NCBI GenBank assembly: GCA_947382875.1
Contig: CANDBG010000003.1
Span: 17,830-81,829, forward strand
DNA length: 64,000 nucleotides
Reading direction: 5' to 3'
Origin: an uncultured Oscillibacter sp.
Lineage (GTDB): Bacteria > Bacillota > Clostridia > Oscillospirales > Oscillospiraceae
The notes beneath the pieces were generated by a model. The model was not told the DNA's origin. It saw only the letters and a program-made list of their open reading frames with translations, and did no database searches. Shown piece by piece: positions 1 through 9,178 of the stretch. Each line of letters starts with the position of its first letter. Positions within the stretch are counted from its first letter, which is position 1. The translations under genes were made by a program, and so were the position numbers.

Positions 1-2315
1 TAGAGAACGTTGCCGAAAAACCGGTTTACCGCTCCCGCCGGGACGTTCCCCCGTGCGCCCTCACAGCTCACCGGACGCACCGTAATGGCCGTATCCTGCC
101 GGGCCTGGGGAATCCGGACGTTGACGCCGTCGCCAAACACCAGCGCGTTTTGCACCCGGTCAATCTGATAATGCCGGTCGCCGGGACGGGAACGGTCAAA
201 GGTGTCGACCTCCGTCCAGCGGACAAAAAACGCCGTCATTTCACCAAGGAAGTCCTGCTCCGCTCGTACGTTCTCCGGCTGCTGCTCCTGCATCTCCCGC
301 ATCTGACTTCGAGAAAGCTGGCCCAGCTCGTTGACAAATACCTCCGCAGACAGAATGTTCTCCGCCGCCAGGGGAAAAACCATGTTCGGCGCGGCGGTCT
401 CAATCGTGAACGTTTCCTCCGGCTGGGTCTGCTGACTCCGGATGTCTACTGCATTCAGACGTATGCTTTGAATGGGCGCATGATAGCCCTGAACGGCGTT
501 CTCCCCGCCCCGCAGACGCAGCCACCAGCGCCGTACGCCCTCCACCTCCACGGCGGCAAAGTCCGCCGGGGGCATGAACAGGACCGTCCCGGCACTGGAA
601 AAGTTTCCGGTTCCATCCACCACCTTCAGCGGCTGGAAGCCTGAGCGGGTCGAATATTCAAACGTTACCGGCTCCATGCGGAAGTGGACATTTTCCTCCA
701 CGTCGAACAGCATCGATACCGGCGCGCCCTCCAAGGGACGGTCAAAGCCCAGATACAGCGCGGCGGCGGGGTGCGGCAGAGGCTGAAAAATCGTTACCGG
801 CTCGCCGTTCAGGGGCGGCAGCTCCTTCGTCTGCGTCCCGCAGACCGTGCGAACCCGCTGGGGCTCTTTCCACTGGCCCCGGTAGGTATACGACAGCGTT
901 ACATCCCGCAGCACCGGCAGCGTGTGACGACACGGCAGCAAATAACAGTTATCCGCCTGGGTCACGCGAATCCGCAGGCTCCGGCCTTCATAGCCATTTA
1001 CCGGCACGGAAGCCCAGTCCTCGGGACAGGCAAACACCACCGCAAATTCACCGCTGCGGGTTCCGTCCATCAAATTGCTCCAGCTGTGGCTGCACGCCAG
1101 ACGCCGCCACCCCTGCCCGTTGAAATATTCCAGCGCAATCCGTTCCGGCGAGGTTGTCACCGCATCGTACTGCACTGACCGCGGCTTCCGCTTGATAATC
1201 TTTAACTCGCTGGATTCCTGCTGAGGAGTCAGGTACAGCATCTTTTCCCGGCTCGACAGCCGGAAGCGCAGCGTAATTTCCGCCGACTGCTGGGAAAATA
1301 CAGCGTTGTCACAAATATAACATTCGTCAAACAGCGACACCGTTTCGCCAAACGGCATACATTCCTCTGCTTCCAGCACTTCGCCGTTGTGGAGAATCAG
1401 CTCCGGCGGCACGGACTCCCGTTCAGACGCAAGACGAATATCCGATACCGTGATCGACTCTTCTACCGGTCCCAAGGCTTCCAGACAAATCATATGGCAG
1501 CTTTCCACCGCCTCAGGTTCCAACTCCCGACGCAGCAGCAGCGCACGGTCCCGGACTTCCAGGTTTTCAAAAGGTATCAGGCCCTTTTCTCCGTAATAGC
1601 TCCAACGCCATTTCTCCGAGTCCGTCAGCAAAAGCGGCTCCCCCTCCGGCGTCTGGATTGACACACAGATGGGCGCGCTTACGCCGCCGCTGAACACGCT
1701 CCGGTGATACAGCAGCAACGCGTTTTTTTCAATGCCCGGTTCGCCGCAGTCGAACAGACCAAAGGACGGCATTTCCTCCTCACTCTGATCCATCTCAGGT
1801 TCCCCCTCCGGGCCTTCCTCGGAAGCCGAAGCTGGAAGCAGCTGCGCCGGTTTCGGTCCGCCCAGAAGCGGTCGAATCCGTCCTGCCGCGCCCGATATGG
1901 ACACAATGTCCGTAATCCGGGCGCTGGTAAGATACACATCCCCTACCGTCTCGAACATGACCGGTTCGCCGTCGGCGCCGTCGCCCAGCAGACGGGTTCC
2001 GCGGGGCAGCGCTGCGCCGGGCGTCGTTCCGCCGCCCAGAACCTCCGCTACCACAACACCCAACGCCGGCGACGCCGGCTGAAGCGTCAGACCCAGGAGG
2101 TTCACGAATTCTGTATGGTATTTTTCCGGCAGACGGTTCAGACGCCGGAGATTATCGGCCATTTGGCCCGCAAACAACAGCGCCAGCGTGGAACCGACAT
2201 CCGGTTCCTGCCTCGAAAACCGCCACTCCGGCGTGTAGGACGCCGCCAATTCCTCTACCCGGCGGTACAAATCTTCCCGGGTGCGGGAGTCCAGCAGCAA
2301 TTCGTCGTGATTCAT
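1..2315 (-). CDS. CIS baseplate protein J-like (Afp11/Pvc11 type), 3' end outside window
   Basis: Partial gene: 771 codons are visible and the reading frame is still open at base 1. The start ATG overlaps the TGA of the gp25-like gene by 4 bases (ATGA), so the two are translationally coupled. The far visible end carries the typical baseplate-J signature: an FGDGV block followed by R-I-P, then a GNVPAGAVN block. This family forms the wedge of the contractile tail baseplate, linking gp25 and the sheath to the hub. Position directly after gp25 is the order of Afp/PVC-type systems. The rest of the gene, and probably a second J-like wedge protein and fibres, should lie before base 1. Confidence 0.9.
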   Translation of the reverse strand, partial: MNHDELLLDSRTREDLYRRVEELAASYTPEWRFSRQEPDVGSTLALLFAGQMADNLRRLNRLPEKYHTEFVNLLGLTLQPASPALGVVVAEVLGGGTTPGAALPRGTRLLGDGADGEPVMFETVGDVYLTSARITDIVSISGAAGRIRPLLGGPKPAQLLPASASEEGPEGEPEMDQSEEEMPSFGLFDCGEPGIEKNALLLYHRSVFSGGVSAPICVSIQTPEGEPLLLTDSEKWRWSYYGEKGLIPFENLEVRDRALLLRRELEPEAVESCHMICLEALGPVEESITVSDIRLASERESVPPELILHNGEVLEAEECMPFGETVSLFDECYICDNAVFSQQSAEITLRFRLSSREKMLYLTPQQESSELKIIKRKPRSVQYDAVTTSPERIALEYFNGQGWRRLACSHSWSNLMDGTRSGEFAVVFACPEDWASVPVNGYEGRSLRIRVTQADNCYLLPCRHTLPVLRDVTLSYTYRGQWKEPQRVRTVCGTQTKELPPLNGEPVTIFQPLPHPAAALYLGFDRPLEGAPVSMLFDVEENVHFRMEPVTFEYSTRSGFQPLKVVDGTGNFSSAGTVLFMPPADFAAVEVEGVRRWWLRLRGGENAVQGYHAPIQSIRLNAVDIRSQQTQPEETFTIETAAPNMVFPLAAENILSAEVFVNELGQLSRSQMREMQEQQPENVRAEQDFLGEMTAFFVRWTEVDTFDRSRPGDRHYQIDRVQNALVFGDGVNVRIPQARQDTAITVRPVSCEGARGNVPAGAVNRFFGNVL

Positions 2316-2722
2316 GGTTCCTCCTCCGGGGCGGCGTTGAGATAAAACGGAAAGACCAGATTATCCCGCGTGTTACTATTCGCAATCGCGTAGCGGATCG
2401 ACACCAGCAGGCAGCCGTCCTTCGCCGCCGGGTCAATCTCCACTTCCACCTCGCTGATACGCGGCTCCTGCCGCAGCAAGAGACTTCGCAGGTCGTCGGA
2501 CAAGAGACGAAGCATCGTGGGCGACGCGTCCATAAAGGCGTAATCCAGCATCTGACTTCCAAATTCCGGCGCCAACCACCGTTCTCCCCGGTTGGTCATG
2601 AGAATCAGGTACACCGATTCCTTGACGCTCTGCGCCCCCGCAGAAACTGCAAAACGTCCCGTACCGGGGTCAATCTGCGGCGGAAATTTCATCCCCGCTC
2701 CCAAAAACGCCCGCTCGTCCAT
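2312..2722 (-). CDS. CIS baseplate wedge protein, GPW/gp25 family (Afp9/Pvc9 type)
   Basis: 136 aa, the usual size for gp25-like wedge proteins. It contains the family core: a segment with LILMTNRGERW, then a conserved EFG motif and an alternating amphipathic region ending near FPFYLN. The gp25 family nucleates sheath assembly on the baseplate and is among the most conserved parts of contractile tails. A strong Shine-Dalgarno (AGGGAGGGGGG) precedes the ATG. It lies between the spike gene and the J-like gene, which is the standard order. Confidence 0.93.
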   Translation of the reverse strand: MDERAFLGAGMKFPPQIDPGTGRFAVSAGAQSVKESVYLILMTNRGERWLAPEFGSQMLDYAFMDASPTMLRLLSDDLRSLLLRQEPRISEVEVEIDPAAKDGCLLVSIRYAIANSNTRDNLVFPFYLNAAPEEEP

Positions 2723-2743
2723 CGAAGTTCCCCCCTCCCTTTG

Positions 2744-3604
2744 TTATCCGATACTTACCGTGGAGCCGCCCAGCTTCGTACTGCCGGAGCTTTCCAGCTT
2801 TAACATGGAGCTGGCGTTTGCCGCTACCTGCGCCGCATCCAGCTTGACCGAACTGTCGCTTTTGGCCTCCACCTTGCTGGTGCCTTCCAGCAGAATGGAA
2901 TCCGCTTTGATGGACACCGCGCCCGATTCCCCGTTCAGCGTCATGGTGATCTTGTCGCCCACCTTGAACTCAATTTTGCTCTTGATCTGCACCTTCAGCG
3001 TGCCCGACCCCTGGTGGGTATACATCTCTATGAAATCTTCCCGCTCTTTCTCCTGAATGATGATTTTCTCATTCTCATTGTCCATCAGAATCTTGAGCTG
3101 ACGCCCGGCGGTCTCCAATGTCAATTTGTCTTTTCCGCCCTCGCTGTCGCCGCTGTTGTCCTCAAACAAAATCGTCGTCCCGTGACGGGTTGTTATTTTC
3201 TTGAATTGATTGTCCTTGTCGACGGAGCCTTTCAGAAATTTGTCCGACACCTTCGGCACACAGCCAATCACATACGGTTTTTCAATATTTCCGCCCTCAA
3301 AGGCCAGAAGAACCTGGTCCCCTACCTCTGGAAGAAAATAGTGCCCCCACTGACTGCCGCTGGACGGCATTACCACCCGCGCCCATTTCAGTTCGTTTGC
3401 GCCGGCGTCCCGGGTGGGAATCGTTACGCAGACACGGCCATCCATGGCGTCTGCGCCGGAGCTGGAACCGCCTGCTTTGGTACTGTTCGGATCATAGTTC
3501 TTCGCTACAATCCCGACCACAACTCCGAACAGCCGGTTGTCTCCCATCTCCGTTTTCGTCACCTGACGCTCACTGATGGCGTCGATCATATCGTAAAGTC
3601 CCAT
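2744..3604 (-). CDS. CIS central spike, phage baseplate assembly protein V / gp5-like
   Basis: 286 aa. Residues about 20-130 form the OB-fold core of baseplate V/VgrG proteins, with the typical LPEVGDQVLLAFEGG block near residue 100. The C-terminal 130 residues are short alternating polar/hydrophobic beta repeats ending in Gly/Ser/Thr-rich sequence, consistent with a trimeric beta-helical needle. No peptidase or other effector domain follows the needle. In Afp/PVC the hub and spike are often one VgrG-like polypeptide; here they are two adjacent genes (spike here, gpD hub at 3615-4850). Confidence 0.9.
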   Translation of the reverse strand: MGLYDMIDAISERQVTKTEMGDNRLFGVVVGIVAKNYDPNSTKAGGSSSGADAMDGRVCVTIPTRDAGANELKWARVVMPSSGSQWGHYFLPEVGDQVLLAFEGGNIEKPYVIGCVPKVSDKFLKGSVDKDNQFKKITTRHGTTILFEDNSGDSEGGKDKLTLETAGRQLKILMDNENEKIIIQEKEREDFIEMYTHQGSGTLKVQIKSKIEFKVGDKITMTLNGESGAVSIKADSILLEGTSKVEAKSDSSVKLDAAQVAANASSMLKLESSGSTKLGGSTVSIG

Positions 3605-3614
3605 GGTTCTCCTC

Positions 3615-4850
3615 CTAGAAGCCGGTTTTCAGCTGCGCGGCGCATCCCTTGATTTGAGTAATGAAACCGCTGTCGCCGGAAAAATCGTGGGTGACGGCGG
3701 TCAGGTAAAATTGATTGTCCGCCGGCGCGCCCAGACCGCTCACTTCCATAAACCGTCCCGGAACCAGGTCCGGAATTCCTACGCAGCCCGCTTCCAAATC
3801 GCCCAGACGGTAGCTCATCTGCTCCATCAGGGACGCAACCCGCGCCTCCGCCTCCTCCCGGGAGGTAATGGAGTCGTCCACGTACACCTTGGAACCGGGA
3901 CCGACGAGCTGCTTGGCTTTGCTGCCCGTGGACATCTTATTATTGTTCTTCTCACTGGCGGAAATCACTTTTCCAGTGCTGGGGTCCATGGCGCGGGCTT
4001 CAATTTTTCCCACCACGCCAGTAACGCTATATTCAATATGGAAACTCCGGAGGCCCGTGCGGCTTCCCATCTTAATCAAGATCGATTGGTCGCTCTTGGC
4101 CGGACGAAACAGCACCTTGCCCCGGTCCACAAAAAACTCAAAGTTATATCGTTTCGCTGCCCGTACTACAAACTCATAGTCGCTCTCGTTTACCATTTCC
4201 ACCGTCAGCGGACTGGACCGCCCCGCCGTTGGCGGAGACTCTGCGTCCGGCGTGTTGCTGACGGCGGGGGGCTGTGTGATGCCGCCCAGATTCTGGAGGC
4301 GTCCCTCGCCCGTCCGGCGCAGAACCTCTTTGACTGCGCCGCTGTACGTTGTGGCGGTCAGCTGCGCGGCGTAGGAGCCGCCCATCATCAGACCTTTTAC
4401 ATCCATTGCCGTGACTTCAATGTAGGGCAGTCCGCCCGGCTCAAAGCCAAAGGCTACGCCCGATACAAAGCCTACAAAAACCGTTTCCAGGGTTCCAAGA
4501 TACCCCAGTTCCAGAACCGCTGAATTGCCCAGCAGCACCTCTTTTTTTACCTTGCTGTAAAAAAATTCGCCGCTGGCCGCATCGTAAACGTCGTAAAGAC
4601 GGAAGGACGCCGCGGAAGCCTCATAGCCGGAGGTGAGTTCTACATGAATGTCGCTGACAACCATATCTTTGCCTACGCTGTCAAATGGAATTCCGCCCAG
4701 CGTCACCCGCGCCTGCGGATTGGCAAAGCCGGCATATTTGCTTTTCAGGCCCTCGTAGGTCAGCTGCGCCATACCAGGCACAAGCCCTCCAAGACCGGAG
4801 GCCATTCCTCCCAGGCCAGAAGCCGCGCTTCCCAGATCAAACGACACCAT
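3615..4850 (-). CDS. CIS hub protein, phage late control gene D (gp27-like)
   Basis: 411 aa. The first 30 residues are Gly/Leu/Ala-rich and followed by a gpD-type fold: a VTLGG-IPFD start, a YEASAASFRLYD strand region and a 'tail hub' block with VELGYLG. The C-terminus has the family's LVPGRFMEVSGLG block and ends in an FYLTAVTHDFS strand. gpD/gp27 proteins form the threefold hub that connects the spike to the hexameric tube. The gene is 10 bases upstream of the spike gene in the same direction. Assignment rests on motif recognition plus gene order. Confidence 0.87.
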   Translation of the reverse strand: MVSFDLGSAASGLGGMASGLGGLVPGMAQLTYEGLKSKYAGFANPQARVTLGGIPFDSVGKDMVVSDIHVELTSGYEASAASFRLYDVYDAASGEFFYSKVKKEVLLGNSAVLELGYLGTLETVFVGFVSGVAFGFEPGGLPYIEVTAMDVKGLMMGGSYAAQLTATTYSGAVKEVLRRTGEGRLQNLGGITQPPAVSNTPDAESPPTAGRSSPLTVEMVNESDYEFVVRAAKRYNFEFFVDRGKVLFRPAKSDQSILIKMGSRTGLRSFHIEYSVTGVVGKIEARAMDPSTGKVISASEKNNNKMSTGSKAKQLVGPGSKVYVDDSITSREEAEARVASLMEQMSYRLGDLEAGCVGIPDLVPGRFMEVSGLGAPADNQFYLTAVTHDFSGDSGFITQIKGCAAQLKTGF

Positions 4851-4865
4851 AGATACCCTCCGCCG

Positions 4866-5621
4866 TTAAAACGAATCCAAATTCAACAGGTTTCCCATAC
4901 TTTGGGCCAGCTTCTTTCCGCCAGCCTCCAAGTTGTTTTTAAACATATCGTTCAGCGCTTTGTCCCAATACTGCACGTCCGCCGCAGACTCCACCTGCTG
5001 CGAAATGTTCATGCGCACCTTGCTCCGCACCGGATGGCCGGAGACGGAGAACATCGTATAATCCGCCTGGACTTCGATAATCTGCCCCGTGAAGGCCATG
5101 TCCGCCCAGCGGAACGTCACAAGTCTCGTGCTTGGGCGCAGCAGCGCAGCGATCAAGCCGTCCGTCTGGGGCTGTACCGTATAGGCGGTCCCCATCGCCC
5201 ACGCAGCCGTGGAAGCCACTTTGCCCGCCGAAAGCCGGGCCTTATCCATCATAAAGGCATCCTGGGGGTTCATTGCATCGAAAATCAGATCCACCGACAG
5301 CACAATCATCGGCGGACGCGTGTCCTGACTTGGAACGCCCTGGTCCGCGTTCTGCTGCAAATGCGTGAAGGGAATGCTCTCCGCGTTGGCCTGGAAACTC
5401 AGGCTGGACGGGTTGTACTGCACCTGCATCACGTGCGCTTTTCCAACGCCGATGGCGCTGCTGATGGCCGTCAGATTCCCCGCCGCCTCCAACACCTGCG
5501 CCGCCACCTTCGTTACCTGTGCGGAATTCACGCCCTCCGCCCCAAATTTGTGAATCACCAGAAACGCTTTCTGTATGCCGCCCAGACCGGACGACGACAG
5601 CACTTCCGCCAGCTTCCCCAT
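4866..5621 (-). CDS. CIS tube-initiator / LysM-associated protein (Afp7/Pvc7 type), paralogue 1
   Basis: 251 aa. It contains the signature VQYNPSSLSFQANAE (residues about 80-95), typical of the CIS tube-protein N-terminal domain of Afp7/Pvc7 proteins that sit between hub and tube. The C-terminal part has a block around RLVTFRWADMAFTGQI, also shared with this family, and ends with NLLNLDSF. A C-terminal LysM peptidoglycan-binding repeat, common in relatives, is not evident. It is closely similar in layout to the next upstream gene (5638-6582), so the locus has two paralogues in tandem. Confidence 0.88.
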   Translation of the reverse strand: MGKLAEVLSSSGLGGIQKAFLVIHKFGAEGVNSAQVTKVAAQVLEAAGNLTAISSAIGVGKAHVMQVQYNPSSLSFQANAESIPFTHLQQNADQGVPSQDTRPPMIVLSVDLIFDAMNPQDAFMMDKARLSAGKVASTAAWAMGTAYTVQPQTDGLIAALLRPSTRLVTFRWADMAFTGQIIEVQADYTMFSVSGHPVRSKVRMNISQQVESAADVQYWDKALNDMFKNNLEAGGKKLAQSMGNLLNLDSF

Positions 5622-5637
5622 GGTGCGCTCCCTTCTC

Positions 5638-6582
5638 TTAGAGATTCAAATTCAACAGATTGCCCCAGTTCTGCTCCGTCTTCACCAGATTCCCCGTATC
5701 GCCGCCGAAAGCCTGCTCATAACAGTCATACCAGTCTTGGAGAACCGCAGGGTCCATGTCTTGCTGGATGAACAGCCGCACCTCCGCCCGGACCGGACGC
5801 CCGGATGTGGAAAACATCGTATAGCGGGCTTGCAGCGTGTTCAGACGGCCGATAAACGAAAATGTATTCCAACGAAAGCCGATCTTTCGCGTATGCGGAT
5901 TCCGCAGAGCCGCAATCAATGCCTCCACTTGCCCCTTTACGCTGTGTACCTCTCTCAGGAACGTCTTGACAACGTTGACGCCGCCCTGAAGCGTCAGACC
6001 CGCCGTAAATTTATCCCACATGAACGCGTCATAGGTCTGCATGTCATCAAAAAACAGCGTCACCGCCAAACGAACCTTTGCGTCCTCCATCGTCATCACC
6101 CGGGGACGTCCGGATATTGCGTCCTGTCGGCCCTGGGGAATGGCGGAGGCGTTGATGGTCAGCTGGGAGGGGTTGAACTGCACCCGGAGAATCCGTTCTA
6201 CACTGTTGGAATGCTGCGCCGCGGTTCCGGTGCTCAACGCCTGCTGTGCTCCCGAAAGCACCGCGCTTTGGGTGGGGGACTGTGAACTCGTTGCGCCTGT
6301 TATGGTATTCAACATGGAAGAGCCTCTTCCGGCTCCGCCTGCCGGAAGGGAGTTGGAACGTTGGCGGCCGCCGCCGACGGACGGTAAAGACGGCGCTGTT
6401 CCCGACAAAGACATGGAACGCGCTCTGCCAACTCCGCCGCCAACTCCAGCCGCGGGATTGGCGGTCTCCGCCGCGGCTCCCCGGTGATCGTAAATCGTCA
6501 GCAAAGCCGTCTCTACATTTCCGGTTACGGACGCCTTCACCTGTTGACCGATGCTCATTGGAGTTCCTGCGCCTAACGCCAT
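5638..6582 (-). CDS. CIS tube-initiator / LysM-associated protein (Afp7/Pvc7 type), paralogue 2
   Basis: 314 aa. It shows the same signature as its neighbour, here VQFNPSQLTINASAIP (about residues 131-146), and a matching block KIGFRWNTFSFIGRLN, again ending with NLLNLNL. It differs by an N-terminal extension of about 120 residues that is Gly/Ser/Ala-rich and probably disordered, joined to a short beta-type start. The pair most likely arose by duplication and may form successive rings between hub and tube. Which one is the true Afp7 equivalent cannot be told from sequence alone. Confidence 0.84.
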   Translation of the reverse strand: MALGAGTPMSIGQQVKASVTGNVETALLTIYDHRGAAAETANPAAGVGGGVGRARSMSLSGTAPSLPSVGGGRQRSNSLPAGGAGRGSSMLNTITGATSSQSPTQSAVLSGAQQALSTGTAAQHSNSVERILRVQFNPSQLTINASAIPQGRQDAISGRPRVMTMEDAKVRLAVTLFFDDMQTYDAFMWDKFTAGLTLQGGVNVVKTFLREVHSVKGQVEALIAALRNPHTRKIGFRWNTFSFIGRLNTLQARYTMFSTSGRPVRAEVRLFIQQDMDPAVLQDWYDCYEQAFGGDTGNLVKTEQNWGNLLNLNL

Positions 6583-6610
6583 TTTTTATCCCCTCCTTTC
6601 CGTGTTTTCT

Positions 6611-9112
6611 TTAGAAGCGGCCCCGGCGGCTTCGTTCCGCCTGCAAACGCCGCTCCATCTGCCGGTAAACCTGATCCGTGATTGTCCGCATCTGCCGTGA
6701 CAACGTGCGGTTTACCAGTTCGGTGATGTCCTCCGTGGTTTGCGCCGTCATTTTCCGCTCCAGCTGCGTCACGTCCGTCTCCCGAACCTCCCGCCGGGTT
6801 ACTTCCTCCCGGTGTTCCGTCTCTACGGTACGGCGTGTCCGCTGGGTTTCCAGCTGCTCCAAAAGCTCCTCCGCCGTTTCCGTCCGGCGGTGGACCGTCT
6901 GAGCCGCTGGACGCGGCGTTTCTCTGGGCGGCGGCGCGGCCTGTCGGGAGACTGGAAATTGTCGGAAAAATTCCAGCACGGTCTCAGTTTGCTCCACGCT
7001 CAAAGGCGGTTCCGCTTCCGCGGGATGCTCCAGCTCGGTTGGCTCCACTTGCAGTGCCCGCTGCAACTCCGCTTGCAGCGTTCCCATGTTTCCCGGACGC
7101 AGAAGCCCCTGGGCAATGGCCGCCTGCGGGTCCTTTTGATACAGCAATACCGTTTCGTACAACGCCCGGTCCGACGGGGACACCTGTTTCAAAAGCGCCG
7201 TCTCCTCCGGTGTGAACGCTGGTGCAGTCCGTTCCGCAATTTCCTCCGGAGTTGGAAGCAGCAGTTCCAGGGCTTCCGGTTCCTGCAATACCCGCAGCGA
7301 ATCCCGTATGGTGCGCTGTAAGTCCGGACTGACAGGGGCGATTTTTTGCTGGTTTTCCGTCTCCTGCCGGATCGTCTGCTGCAAATACCGGTTGTGCTGG
7401 TCTATGCGCTGCAACGCTTCCAGAAGCATCTCAGGGGCCTGGGCTTCCGCTTCCTGGGGCGTCAACTCCAGCGGCGTCGGGTACGGCGCGGGGGAAGGCG
7501 GCGTATAGACTGTTCCGTCGGGCGGCAGCGGCGCGGCGGTATCCGTTCTCTTGTCAAAGGGTGGCGGAAGCGTTCGTAATTCCTGCCGCAGCTCCCGCAG
7601 ACGTTCCGCAGAGGAAAAACGCGTCTCCCTTTGCCGGACGAACCGTTCGGTTGTGGGCTGCGGCGGCCATAGACGCCGGATTTCCTGGTTCTCCAAAAAT
7701 GTCCGAAGCGTCTGCTTCTGCGTTTCCCGGTTCCAAACGCCCATTTGCGTCTGGAATGTTTCACGCTCTGTCCGGTACGTCAGCGGAACCGCCTGAGGAA
7801 TCTCTGCGGCTTGTGTTTGCAGTTCCCGAAGCGTCTCCCGGACGCTTTTTTCCGTCCGCAGAAATTGCAGCGACTCCAACTGACGAATCCTCTCCGTTGT
7901 ATGGACTTCCGTACGCTCTGCCCCGGGCAGGCCTTGCGATGTCTGCGCTTCTTCCGTTGGTTCCTGCTGGATCATGTGCGTCAGGGACAACAGCTCGCGG
8001 CCCGCTTCCGGCGGCAGCGGCGGAAGAAAAACCGCTTCCGCTGTCCGGGGGCTGATCTGCTCCCGCAGCGCCTGATAAATCCGCAGCTCTGCCGCATAAC
8101 GCTTCCAGGCCGCGTCTGCGGCCTGTTCCAGCGTCCGCACGGCGGGCGGCAACTGCGTGTGATAGCTCTCAAACCGGTTGAGACTGTTTTCCGCCGTCTG
8201 CCGCAGAGCGTTCTCCAAATGTACCCACTGCTCCCGTAAAAACTGCGGGCGGTTTAATACCACGGTCAGCGCATTGTCCACAACCGTGGTCAAAAGCGCC
8301 GCGGCCGCCTGGGTTAAAACCGCCTCCTCATTCTCCGGCGGCTCCAGCAGCGTCCCCGCTTCGTACTGGTTCAAATGATGCAGCAGCTGTACCTGCGTCC
8401 GCTGGGACAACGCCTGCTGGTTCTCCACCAGCGACACCGTACCGCTGAACCGCAGCTGCTCCGCCGTACGAAGCTCGTGGCGGTGGAAATGAGAATCCCC
8501 CGTCCGCCAGCTTTGCTGAAAGGCACAAATCGTTTCGTACAGATTCGCCGTGTCCAGACGCCGCAGAATGTTCATGCATAAGGTAATACGCGGGTCCTCC
8601 GGACGGGACGGCGCGTCCTCCGCCGGCGGAAGCGGCAGCGCTGGCACCGCTTCCCCGGCCTCCCGCCGCTCCATGTACTGTGTAAGCTCTGAACGGTACA
8701 GCGACAGGAGGTGAAAGGTGCTTGCGCTCTCTGTCCGAAGCTGGCGGAACTGCGTCATAAACTGCGCAGCGTCGGTAATGCCCAGACGGTTCAAAACCGT
8801 TGTAATATACACTTGATCCTGATACGTGAAGGTTTCTGAGCCGTCCAGCAGAATCCGGTTGACCACGTTGTTGATTACATCCAGATTCATGCTCTGTATG
8901 TCGATGTTCGTCTGCTGGTTTACCAGCGTGGTCATACTGCCGCCCTCTGCCGGAAGCTCCGGCGGGGCCGCCAGAAGAAACATGAACTCTTCCGGCGTTA
9001 CCCGCGCCCCAAACAGACCGTAATTTCCATGAATTTTCTCGCTGAACGCCTCCGCGCCGCAAGTCATGGGCTGGCCTATGTGCGTTGTAATCGGGGCTTT
9101 CAATGTCAACAT
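6611..9112 (-). CDS. Large helical Q/E/R/T-rich CIS protein, candidate tape measure
   Basis: 833 aa with no recognised domain. The first 150 residues are mixed alpha/beta; most of the remainder is very rich in Gln, Glu, Arg, Thr and Pro-Pro pairs with heptad-like Leu spacing, so long helices are expected. The C-terminus is strongly basic and ends in RRGRF. It lies between the second tube-like protein and the Afp7-type pair, inside the structural block, so a structural role is likely. A tape measure (Afp14-like) would fit its length and helical nature, but an effector-scaffold or lumen cargo is also possible. No transmembrane segment is seen. Confidence 0.6.
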   Translation of the reverse strand: MLTLKAPITTHIGQPMTCGAEAFSEKIHGNYGLFGARVTPEEFMFLLAAPPELPAEGGSMTTLVNQQTNIDIQSMNLDVINNVVNRILLDGSETFTYQDQVYITTVLNRLGITDAAQFMTQFRQLRTESASTFHLLSLYRSELTQYMERREAGEAVPALPLPPAEDAPSRPEDPRITLCMNILRRLDTANLYETICAFQQSWRTGDSHFHRHELRTAEQLRFSGTVSLVENQQALSQRTQVQLLHHLNQYEAGTLLEPPENEEAVLTQAAAALLTTVVDNALTVVLNRPQFLREQWVHLENALRQTAENSLNRFESYHTQLPPAVRTLEQAADAAWKRYAAELRIYQALREQISPRTAEAVFLPPLPPEAGRELLSLTHMIQQEPTEEAQTSQGLPGAERTEVHTTERIRQLESLQFLRTEKSVRETLRELQTQAAEIPQAVPLTYRTERETFQTQMGVWNRETQKQTLRTFLENQEIRRLWPPQPTTERFVRQRETRFSSAERLRELRQELRTLPPPFDKRTDTAAPLPPDGTVYTPPSPAPYPTPLELTPQEAEAQAPEMLLEALQRIDQHNRYLQQTIRQETENQQKIAPVSPDLQRTIRDSLRVLQEPEALELLLPTPEEIAERTAPAFTPEETALLKQVSPSDRALYETVLLYQKDPQAAIAQGLLRPGNMGTLQAELQRALQVEPTELEHPAEAEPPLSVEQTETVLEFFRQFPVSRQAAPPPRETPRPAAQTVHRRTETAEELLEQLETQRTRRTVETEHREEVTRREVRETDVTQLERKMTAQTTEDITELVNRTLSRQMRTITDQVYRQMERRLQAERSRRGRF

Positions 9113-9178
9113 AACGGCCTCCTGCCGGCGGTTTTACGGCACGCCCGGTTCCGGCAGGGCCGGCGGCTCGTCAATTGA

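Noticed and set aside
4644-5771. 375-codon open frame on the plus strand
   Set aside because: Antisense to the gpD and Afp7-type genes; no ribosome site or recognisable domain.
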